Assembly: GCA_009801015.1 (NCBI GenBank)
Contig: VHZZ01010243.1
Span: 31,039-54,333, forward strand
Direction: 5' to 3'
Source of the DNA: Silene noctiflora
Taxonomy: Eukaryota > Streptophyta > Magnoliopsida > Caryophyllales > Caryophyllaceae
Length of the DNA stretch: 23,295 nt
Shown: piece by piece, positions 9,999 to 19,254 of the stretch
Layout of the letters: every line of letters starts with the position of its first letter
Numbering within the stretch: the stretch's first letter is position 1
Translations under genes and position numbers: made by a program
The notes under the pieces: model-generated
Told to the model about the DNA's origin: nothing
What the model saw: only the letters and a program-made list of their open reading frames with translations
Databases searched by the model: none

Positions 9999-11081
9999 TA
10001 GGTAACCAAATAAAGTTTCAAGTATTTTACAAGACCTCTTTGTTAATTACTCATTGACCTTTTATCAGCGACAATTATCTTTACTTTTCAAAAATCCTTA
10101 CATATTAATTGGCGATCACGTTATTCATGTAAAAACCTCTTTAATCTTTAATTGTCACGCCATTTTACGATAAATTTGGTGTTAAATTGTTCCTTCAATC
10201 TTACTAGTACCCTGGGTCACCATTTTTGATGGGCTACATGACCACGTGGTATGTGATGGGCCACAGGCCCACTTGCTTTTAACAACACTTCAAATTTAAA
10301 GGAAAGGCATAGTGTTTGAACATATGCATATGAGGAGATATTAGTTAACTTAGATGATAAAGTTGTAAAGCACGATAATTATAATTTAGGTTTAAATTTT
10401 GTCAACATCTAATTTATCCTCACGCAATAAAAAAAAACATGTATATACAAAGCTTAACTTGAAGGTGGCTTTACATTATTTTTGTGCAGAACGCAAAACA
10501 CGCCACATTTTTAATGCTATAGTTATTATAAAAGAGAATCTGTTTACAACCTAATATATAAGGTGTCTTGCACGAGATGTCGAGAGTATGTGTATAAGGT
10601 TAAATTGCGATTAATATGAGGTTTTTAATGTAATGAAGATGTTTGTTTAACTTTTTAATGAATCGTTGTTTAGCTTATACATCCAAAACATAAAGTGAAA
10701 TTTCCGTAAGTAATATGGTCAATATTCATAGTCTTTGGAGTTTGGACTATAATTGAAAATTGTTCAAAGAATCAATTAAGATTTTTTATTTTCCAGTGAA
10801 ATAACGGTCATTCAATGTAATTTCAATTATATCTTGCATGTATTATGTAAGAAACGTCTTTCTATTCGTAACACCAATGTAAAGTTGTATACATTTTGAG
10901 TATTTGACACGTTTAAGAATTTTTTTTTGTGTATTATGGATTGTAGTTGACACTTGAAAATATTTTTTCTTGTTTAAACAAGTCATATGAATAATATATT
11001 GGAACTTGAATTCAGATGATGAGTACTTACTCTCATGACTTTTCAATTAAAATATTTGACATCTATAGTCAAGTGAGGCAA
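9998..11081. repeat. 1.1-kb direct duplication, copy 1
   Basis: This copy is collinear with 11322-13117: ataggtaac, a ttggtgttaaattgtt stretch, the block atgaccacgtggt / gatgggccacaggcccac (10237-10272), aaggaaaggcatagtgt, agatgataaa, attaatatgaggttt, attgaaaattgttca and the end gaggca. It holds no transposon end and no recognisable protein. The 67-codon frame near its right end is not conserved in copy 2. Confidence 0.8.
10228..10273. promoter_or_regulatory. Conserved G-box/TGGGCC block, copy 1
   Basis: Around the palindrome accacgtggt (10241-10250), containing the plant G-box CACGTG, lie gatgggc on the left and gatgggccacaggcccac on the right, which itself contains a TGGGCC palindrome. The same block is in the other duplication copy at 12226-12273. 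It is better preserved than its surroundings. No gene follows it. Confidence 0.35.
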
Positions 11082-11104
11082 TCACCAATTCATGGACTAT
11101 GCCA

Positions 11105-11285
11105 CCAGATGTACGGTGTAGAATCTGAGCTTTATAATAAAGTATTCGAGTTTTATTTTAAAGAATATGAGCTTTCTTAGAAAGTATTTGAACTCATCCA
11201 TTTACACATTAGAAATATAAACTTTGAATTAGCTTAGAACAAATACACATAAGCTCAGATACAACTGGATGTATAATTCTATTTG
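11105..11285. mobile_element. Palindromic element related to 5893-6205
   Basis: The left end ccagatgtacggtgtagaat then ctgagctttata pairs with the inverted right end tacatccagttgtatctgag. It lies exactly between the two copies of the 1.1-kb duplication. Confidence 0.45.
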
Positions 11286-11596
11286 TGTCGTGAACTAAAT
11301 TTCCACAACCGCAATAACCTTATAGGTAACTAAATAAACTTTTTTAACTGCAATCCTTTTCTTATGCTCATTGACCTTTCATTAATGACAATCATATTTG
11401 CTTTCCGAAAAACACAATTGGTGATCACTAAACCTCGAAAACTTTAGTTCAAAATTTGGATTCTACACCACTAGAGTTGTATAATCTATTAATTGTCACT
11501 TTAATTAAGTAAAAAAAGCCTTTGATCTTTAACCGTCATGTGGTCTTACAATAAGTCTGTGTAAACTTATAACTTATTTACTATTCCAAAAAAGTT

Positions 11597-11905
11597 TAGG
11601 TTTTGTTTGGTAAAAGGTACCTGAAACGTAAAAAAGTAACTGAAAATTGAAAAGTTAACTGAAATCTGAAAAGGTAGCTGAAGATTTGAGTTCTATATAA
11701 AAAATGTTTGGCAAACTAGCTGAAAAGAGTATCTGGTTTTTTATGAATGATATAAAAGGATTATAATAATTATTTAATTTCTCAAATGCTACCCTAGGTA
11801 TCGTTTTATTCAATGCAGCTTATTTGGTTAAATAAACCAGCTACTTGTTAAACAATTACAAAAAAAATAAGATAGCTTAAATTTTGGTCAAATAAACTAC
11901 TTCAC
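11597..11905. mobile_element. hAT-like MITE, copy 2 (right end missing)
   Basis: It begins taggttttgtttggtaaaag then gtacctgaaac. It is collinear with the element at 5511-5850 up to ttttggtcaaataaactac, where homology stops short of the right terminus. It interrupts the second copy of the duplication at 11322-13117 and is absent from the first copy, so it arrived after that duplication. Confidence 0.65.
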
Positions 11906-12225
11906 TGAACAACAACTCTCCTATAGGACCGTCCTATAGCATATGACTAACCCAAAAGGAGAGAAGCTCAAATACAACAGTTAATTTAGTTTATATTTTA
12001 ATTTTATTTTAACGGCACGACATTTTATAATAAAAACTAACATTTAAATATACAAGTTATTAATATAAAATTTTAGGTTATCAAAATAAAATATTTTTTT
12101 TACAAGTCTATTAACTAACTTTTAAGACTTTTGGTTATTTGATAAAAATAGAAAACAATTTGTGATGAACATATATTTGGTGTTAAATTGTTCTTTCAAT
12201 CTTACTATAACCTTGGGCAAGCGTT

Positions 12226-12273
12226 TTTGATGGGCCACATGACCACGTGGTCTATGATGGGCCACAGGCCCAC
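12226..12273. promoter_or_regulatory. Conserved G-box/TGGGCC block, copy 2
   Basis: The second copy of the block, with accacgtggt at 12242-12251 and gatgggccacaggcccac just after it. Function is inferred only from motif content. Confidence 0.35.
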
Positions 12274-12298
12274 TTAATTTTGTCGACACTTAAAGTTA

Positions 12299-12349
12299 GG
12301 AAAGGCACAGTGTATGAGCATCTACATAAAGGAAAGGCATAGTGTATGA

Positions 12350-12358
<9 letters not shown>
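12299..12358. repeat. 32-bp tandem duplication
   Basis: ggaaaggcacagtgtatgag at 12299 is repeated at 12331 with one change. It sits at the left edge of the (AT)n run. Confidence 0.8.

Positions 12359-12394
<36 letters not shown>
12351..12394. repeat. (AT)n microsatellite
   Basis: More than 20 AT units inside copy 2 of the 1.1-kb duplication, absent from copy 1. The open frame with an Ile-Tyr run on the minus strand is caused by this repeat. Confidence 0.95.
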
Positions 12395-12398
<4 letters not shown>

Positions 12399-13117
12399 CT
12401 AATTTAGATGATAAAATTGTATAATACGGTACATATAATTTGGGTTTAATTTTTGCGAGTATTAAATTTGTCCTTGTGATTCCCTTTGCAATAAACAAAA
12501 ACGCATATACTTGCAAGGATTAACTTGAAGGTAGCTTCACGTTATTTTTTTGTAGAACGTAGAACACATCCCATAAATGCTAAAGTTGTTCTTAAAAAAT
12601 ATGTTTATAACATAATTAAATAAGGTCGTCTATTCACTATTAATATGAGGTTTTCAATGTAATGACTAATGATGATGTTTGTTTAACTTTAACTGTTGTT
12701 TAGTTTATACGTAGAAAATCAGAAATAAAATATACCTGTCTAATATAGTTAATATTCATTGACTTTGGACTATGATTGAAAATTGTTCAATAAATCAATT
12801 ACGGTTTTTAATTTTCTAGTAAAATAACGATTATTCAATACAATTTCAATTATATCTCATGGATCATGCAAAAACGGTCTTTATATTCCTAACACTAGTG
12901 TCAAGTTATGTAAAAAATCTTGGTGCATTATGACTTGTAGTAGTAACCTCGGCGAGGGTACAATACATCATTTTCATGTAAAAAGAGTTACATAGACAAC
13001 AAGTTTAAATCCAAATTCAAATGATGAGTATTAGCCCTTTTGAGTTATGACTTTACAAACCAAGTTAATGTGACTTTACGAACTAAGCTAATTGACATCT
13101 GTATTCGAGTGAGGCAC

Positions 13118-13348
13118 CGGAAAACATGCTTTTGCAGCAGTTATATGATGAAAGACTCCAATGTTCCTAGGTATATACGATGACACACATATTCACATAC
13201 AAACAGAAGAGGGAGCAGTAACACAGCCGTACACATTATGGCTAGCTCACAAAATTGATGTTCGTAGATGGAACTTCAAATTTTGGAGCACTGTATAAAT
13301 AATTGTCTAAAAATGGAATGATGGGTCATGTCTTTTTAAAGTGAGCAC
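13118..13348. other. Spacer without recognised feature
   Basis: This single-copy-looking stretch is less AT-rich near 13190-13250. It has no open frame and no repeat seen elsewhere in the window. Confidence 0.5.
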
Positions 13349-13880
13349 CATCATGTCTTATCATAGCCTCAGGGGTTTGTCTCACCATTCTCGTCCTTGC
13401 AACGTGGCTCATCTTTCACCTTAAAATGTCACTTTATTATTGTACCTGCTTCACATGCTATGATTAGATCGGTTAAACTAAAAGTCTCAATAATTTCTGT
13501 AAATTAAGGTCATTATAGTCTTACTAATTGTAGAATAATACTCCAAAAATATATTTCAAACTTGCCTTTTACTACCTAAAGTTTGAAATATGAAAAAATT
13601 ATTTATTTATTTATTTATTCTCTCAAACTAAAACAACACTCTATACTATCTGACTCATGTGATATGATTAAACCAGTTCAGAGGTTCAGAAAAAGATATT
13701 ATATAGGTGGTTTATCTCTGATGTTAAGTTGTTACTTGATAATTGTACCTGATTCACGTGCTATGATTAGTCCTGTCGGACAAACCCTATTATCTTTTCC
13801 GAAATAGGGTTATTTTTTCTATTCAAAACTGGGTTGCATCATGCATGTAGATGTGTAATTTTAATTAAAAAAATCACTTC
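13349..13880. repeat. 532-bp tandem unit, copy 1
   Basis: It begins catcatgtcttatcatagcc then tcaggggtttgt and includes ttctcgtcc, gcaacgtg, atgctatgattagatcggtt, an (attt)n run and a second, related tgtacctgattcacgtgcta block. The 74-codon frame here resembles no known protein. Confidence 0.85.
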
Positions 13881-14384
13881 CATCATGTCTTGTCATAGCC
13901 TTAGGGGTTTGTGTTACCATTCTCGTCCTCGCAACGTGACTCATCTTCTATCTTAAAATGTCACTTCTTTATTGTACTTGCTCCACATGCTATGATTAGA
14001 TCGGTTTAATTGAAAGTTTCAATAATTTCCTCAAATTAAGGTCATTATAGTCTTATTAACTATAGAATAATATTACAAAATTTATATTTCAAATTTACCT
14101 TTTATAATCTAAGGTTTGTATTATGAAAAGTTATTTATTTATTTATTTATTCTCTCAAATTAAAATAGCATTCTATACTATCTGAGTCATGTGATGATTA
14201 AACCTGTTCAGAGGGTCAGAAAAAAGATATTACAAAGGTGGTTTATTAAGTTGTTACTTGATTATTGTACAGGATTCACGTGCTTTGATTATACCCGTCG
14301 AACGAGTCCTATTATTATATTTACAAATTAGAGTTATTTTTGTACTAGAATATGGATTAAGGTAGATGTGTAATTCAAGTTTAA
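13881..14384. repeat. 532-bp tandem unit, copy 2
   Basis: Direct copy of the preceding unit from catcatgtcttgtcatagcc onward, with scattered substitutions and short indels and the same (attt)n run. Confidence 0.85.
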
Positions 14385-14535
14385 AAACACACTTTTCTGA
14401 GAAAAGATTAAAATTATTTTTAATCTGGTAAAAGAATAATAGATTATATTTCAAATTTAACTTTTGTTATGACTACAAAAAAAGTTGTATTAGTGATAAT
14501 TTTTTTTGAACATGCTCCCTAAAATTAAAACAGTT
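14385..14535. repeat. Third, shortened copy of the 532-bp unit
   Basis: The segment with tagattatatttcaaattta and the later ccctaaaattaaaaca matches the middle of copies 1 and 2. The first part of the unit is missing. It ends right at the cox2 fragment. Confidence 0.55.
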
Positions 14536-14536
14536 A

Positions 14537-14858
14537 TTGATTAGTTCCACAAATTTGACTGCACTGTCCGTAGTAGACTCCTTCTCTTTGTATGAAAAAG
14601 GCGGTCTGTTTTAAGCGCCCCGGTACTGCATCACATTTGACTCCTAAGGAGGGTACTGCCCAACTATGAAGTACATCAGCCGATGTTACAAGAATTCTGA
14701 GATGGCTTTTGGCTGGTACAACGACTCTATTGTCGACTTATGTTACAAGAATTCTGAGATGGCTTTTGGCTGGTACGACGACTCTATTGTCGACTTCTAA
14801 TAAGCGTAATTGTCCCAATTCTAAGTCATCTTCTGGAATCATATAACTGTCAAAAGTA
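14537..14858 (-). pseudogene. cox2: Nuclear copy of mitochondrial cox2 fragment
   Basis: Read on the minus strand, this encodes a central to C-terminal part of plant cytochrome c oxidase subunit 2. Visible are [39 protein letters not shown], then [44 protein letters not shown]. This covers the copper-A domain including its GQCSxIC motif, where the usual Glu is Gln. It stops just after GTN, before the rest of the copper site. An in-frame 57-bp tandem duplication (14683-14796) repeats the [10 protein letters not shown] segment and creates a stop at its junction. There is no start, no targeting sequence and neither membrane helix, so it is not functional. It corresponds to the part of cox2 between the two known intron positions. 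It is probably a mitochondrial insertion (NUMT) or a piece of a failed nuclear transfer. Confidence 0.92.
14683..14796. repeat. 57-bp tandem duplication inside the cox2 fragment
   Basis: Units 14683-14739 and 14740-14796 differ at one base as far as I can align. The unit is 19 codons long, so the COX2 frame is kept across it. The near-identity implies a recent event, later than the insertion itself. Confidence 0.95.
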
Positions 14859-15099
14859 ACACGCTCGCCACCCTCTTAAGAGGAGGACAACTCTAGCCTC
14901 TCTCCCACATATGAAGCCATACGCCATTGTTAGACGTTTAGAGAGGGTTAGAAGACATATTAATTGAGAAAAACATTTAAATGGTAGATCAACTAAGGAA
15001 ACAAATTTACATGGGTCAATATAAATACACTTTTTTTATGGTTTTAAAATTCTTTATAATAATGTATATTTTAAATAATTTTTGTGATTTCATTAAAAA
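14859..15099. other. Flank of the cox2 fragment
   Basis: The first 75 bases or so (gccaccctcttaagaggagg and onward to about 14935) are GC-richer than the surroundings and could belong to the same organelle insertion, but I do not recognise them. After 14950 the sequence is plain AT-rich DNA. Confidence 0.4.
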
Positions 15100-15519
15100 A
15101 ATTAAAAAATAGAATAAAAACAATACTCCTAAGCCTTGTGCCATTATTAAATGGTCGCGCAAATCTCACAACATAACTACAAGTAATACCATTAAACAAC
15201 ACAGGAAGTAATACCATTTTGCTTACTCTAGCTCGTCATTCGCCATTCGTCCTTCTTATGCCTCTATAAATACAAGTATTCTTCTTTCGCAATACTCTTT
15301 TAATTAAACCGGTTTCATGCAAAAAACTTCTGACAAACGAGTTGCAGGGGATGCTAAAACAGCAGTAGATGTGACAGGAGAACCGAGTATAGGCACCAAA
15401 TCGCATTGTAAATAATTTCACAGATCAGGTTACTACACATAATTTCATCAGTCAAGCTCACACTAACTAATTAGGACTGTATACAAACGGATTGCGCCAC
15501 ATCGAACCTGATTTGCATC
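15100..15519 (-). other. CRIPT 3' flank, probable 3' UTR
   Basis: This is sequence downstream of the CRIPT stop on the minus strand. Short open frames here match nothing I know. No clear AATAAA signal is visible on the minus strand, so the poly(A) site cannot be placed. The part nearest the stop is less AT-rich than the region left of it, which fits a transcribed 3' UTR of a few hundred bases. Confidence 0.35.
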
Positions 15520-15584
15520 TCATACATTGCTTTGCTTGTAAAGTTTGGTATCAAGTACTTGTTTCCCGCACATTGCACATACAC
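15520..15584 (-). CDS. CRIPT: CRIPT exon 4 with stop codon
   Basis: This 65-bp coding part follows the acceptor tttttcag. It encodes GVCAMCGK, the fourth CxxC pair, then the C-terminal VLDTKLYKQSNV and TGA at 15522-15520. The last three residues, Ser-Asn-Val, fit a class I PDZ ligand (S/T-x-hydrophobic), as the Thr-Ser-Val end of the animal protein does. Confidence 0.95.
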
Positions 15585-18500
15585 CTGAAAAATTACACAG
15601 CACATAAGAACATCTACAATTGTACCTCTCAATTCTCAGGATGTCAATAAATTGGTTTCGGTTTTAGATTCTGAATGAATGCAAAATCTAGGATAGTTCT
15701 AATGGGATCACCATTCCAAGTTCCAAACCAATTCAAATCCTAAAATTCACAGCCTTCTGATCCATAATACCCGTTCTTTTTTATAATCCAAACCCAAACT
15801 CAATCCAAAATTGACGTGTTGTTTGCCCTTTAAACATAGATTTTGTCATCCAGTGAAACATACAATGTAAAGAAATGTGTATATTATCAGAGATCAAGTT
15901 CATCTTAACGACAGTTTCGGGTTTTCAAATACTGCTGCAGAACAGGATTTTAACTCATTAGGCTTGGACTGAAATTTTTCCTTCGTACTGAAAAGGTTTT
16001 TGGTTCGTGTCAGTCTCTATTGACATCTCTGCACATATCCTAAGTCATATTGAGCTCTAGTATGCGTGAACAAATTTAACACCTTTTTTTTGGGGGGGGG
16101 GGAGGAGAAAAGAGATCAACACGGAAAAGTAATATAATTACCTTTACTGTATGCACATGTATGGCAATACTTGCCATTCTGGTGTACTTGCTGCTTGCAT
16201 ATTATGCATTTGACAGTTCCATATGGTGTCCATCTGCAAGGTTACAAAACAGTAAATAGTTTTAGAAAACAGCGAGAATCTAAAAGCTAATAAAAAAATG
16301 ACACATATAATGGTAATAGTATCGGCTCTAAATACAACAAAATTTGGGTAAGGCCGTCCAACCAATAGGTTCAAGCAAGTTTATAATGCTTTAGGGTGAG
16401 TTGTCAATTTGTAGTTTCAAAAGCTCAGCATCACCCTGCAATTCACCTAAGTTTTGCCGCATTATCTATTCCTGTTTACTATCTCTAAGAAAAAACATAG
16501 TAAATGTTGCAAAAAACATGAGTCGGAACATCGAGCCACTCACATAAATCAAATATTCACACCAAAATTATGCAACTTAGCTTGTCATGATATTATTCCC
16601 TCAGTCATAAGGAGAAGTCAGAACCCTGATTAAATGATGGACAAGTGGTTGTGATTCCAATGCAACACTCATGTACACCCCCCCTTCCGACAAGGGATGA
16701 TAAGTAGTAAAGATGAAAAGATGAATCTCAAATGGTAAATCATTTTTATCGAGGAACCATATAAATTCAAGGAGAATACTGTGGAACCATGAATTCCATC
16801 CCTTGACTAATTTTGTGTGTAGACTGGTCGTGTCTTTCTTCTTATTTAACCATTAACTCAAAGTTTAACGAGCAGTCGAGCACACCTCATAAGCACACCC
16901 TTTGGCATTAGAAAATCTAAAAACTCAAGTTTTCGTCCGTGACTGCTCTCAGAGACTCAGACACCTGCCCTTGCCCATTGACAAGTCTCCATTACATCGA
17001 AACGTCATGTTCCAAGCTTTCGAATTCACTAACACAGTAGACTAAAATCATAATATCCTTTACTACCTACTAGCTACTTCACCTAACCGCCAATGATCAT
17101 GAAGAAAGAGGGCAGCAGCAACCCCAGAACCTCATTTCGTTGGTGAAAACTCAGAGGTTGAAATATACGCACTACAGCAAGGATTGTTGTTTCGGGCCAC
17201 AAATAGGAAAAATTCCATCTGAATTCATAGCCTTCATGTACCACATATTCAATTGCAACACAGTACATTTCCTGAATGACTTCAATTAAAACCAGCCAAG
17301 ATCATCTACCTTCATTTCAAAAAGCCAACTTCATTAACACAGGCCAAGATCCTCTACCTTCATTTCAAAAGGCATGTGCGACGCTCAAACGACGAGGACC
17401 AATGGCGATGCGGCAAAAGACACAAGATGACACCACACTTGTAAATTTATTTGCAAGTGGATTCTAGATTTGAAAAAATTATTATGTCAAAAGACTCAAA
17501 ACAGTCTCAAAATCTAAATTTATTGAGAATGTTAACTCTTTCTAATTTAGTAATTTATGAGTCACAAACATGATATAGAGGGGGATAGAGAAGGTAAAAA
17601 TTGAGCACATAAACCCAAAAAAATGCAGATCACATTCATGAAGGCTTGGATCAGCACGTGGTACTGAAAATCATTCCTACTCATGGTTGGGGAATCCTTC
17701 ATGCCCCAATCTCAATGTTCCAACATCCCCTCAAAATACAGTCGTAAAATTTATCAAAACCATTATAAATCTATCGTTTATGGAATTGCAGCCAAATATT
17801 AATACAGTAGATGTATTTCAGAACTTGTGTGTAGTGCACCTTTTGTATACCTCATAGAAACAGTACGCCTAGCTTAAGCGTGATGTGTTGTTACCTCATG
17901 CCTAAGCTTGCCACATGTTTTCTTTTAAAGTCCTTTACTATCCTAGAGTGCAAATCAAGGGACTTACCCATCGGCAAGCAATCTAGCATCTATGATCAAC
18001 CTCCCAAAGCTTGACGGTCAACACTAGAAAATGAAAAAAAAAAAACACCCTTTTTGATTCAATTCCTAATGGGTATAAAAGTTGAGCTTCCAAGTATTTC
18101 TCCTTTCCCTTTCTATTTGTAATGGACATTCCACCTCCTTCATATCTCCCCTCATCCTACTCTTGCCAGTCATAACAAACAAACCAAGACAATCATAAAT
18201 GTCCATATGAACAGGTCCACCCACTACACTACTATCAGTATTTATGTTTCGATATGCAGTTTAGAAACTGGGATTGCAGGTCCTTTGTTGACTCTTTCCT
18301 TTCTTGTGAGACAGTGGCTAGTACGACAAAAACGATGAACATCACATGAAGTACCATTTATAAATCAATTCTAAACTATTTTGGGCTACTACTTAACATG
18401 CCTGAAATTTAACACCACTCATCACTGGAGAACCAGTACATCAAGGCAGAACCGCAGAATAGGTAACGACCTAGTGATCTAGTCTGCACTCTTATGCCTA

Positions 18501-19223
18501 GCAGCCCCTTCCTACAAGATTGGTTATTTATTAATGATCCACAAGGACCTCTAGGAAGAGTAATCATAAAGATAACCAGCGTAGCATAAAAACTTCCAAA
18601 AGCTTAAAGAAATGACTCATCAATCTCCCATAGCTTCAACATTAACTGTTGAGTTTCTAGACTATTTCTCTATCTATATACGGAGTGTCTCTTTAACATG
18701 CATTGAACAATGCTTTTATAGCTTTTCAATCTATGTTCTTATAATGTTGATTAGAAGTCTAGAACACAACATCCAACTTTAGATTTGTAAAATTTCTCGT
18801 AAAATAATTCATACAACTCACTACCCCACTACATGAATACCAACTCATCATTGTAAACTAAGCATAACTCTTAAATAAGACCACATAATTCTTGCAGGTA
18901 CTCATCTGAACGTATGAGACCGTCTTTCCCGACTTTATAACATATCCTTCCGTAAGGCAGTTTCACCTTTATAAAGAACTATTTTTAGTAACGTCAACAA
19001 TACATAGTACATGTACAAGTGTCTACTCGCTCTGTTTCAATCATTTGTTTACCTTTAATTTACATAAAAAAAAAAAGGAAAAGAAATTATTGGGACAGAG
19101 TGAGTATAATTTAGGGTTTTACACCTGAAGCGGTTTTACATAACAATAGCGGAACCAAGATTTGAGTTGGGGCCCGAAACATACATCGGAAAATTAAGGA
19201 GGCTAACTAGTCACCAATAATTA

Positions 19224-19254
<31 letters not shown>

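Larger units (their letters stand above)
11322..13117. repeat. 1.1-kb direct duplication, copy 2 (enlarged)
   Basis: Second copy, lengthened by the hAT-like MITE (11597-11905), an unmatched AT-rich stretch (11906-12175), a 32-bp tandem duplication (12299-12358) and an (AT)n run. Divergence from copy 1 is considerable, with many small indels, so the duplication is old. Confidence 0.8.

Noticed and set aside
13583-13807. 74-residue open frame as a gene
   Set aside because: It lies in a tandem unit whose second copy does not preserve the frame.
13349-14535. CRISPR-like or regularly spaced array
   Set aside because: The units are long, diverged whole-unit tandem copies without short conserved repeats and unique spacers, and the genome is a plant's.
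14537-14858. Functional nuclear cox2 gene
   Set aside because: It is only the middle of the protein, with no start, targeting peptide or membrane helices and with an internal stop at the duplication junction.
15236-15421. 61-residue open frame downstream of CRIPT
   Set aside because: It matches no family I know and lies where the CRIPT 3' UTR is expected, on the same strand.
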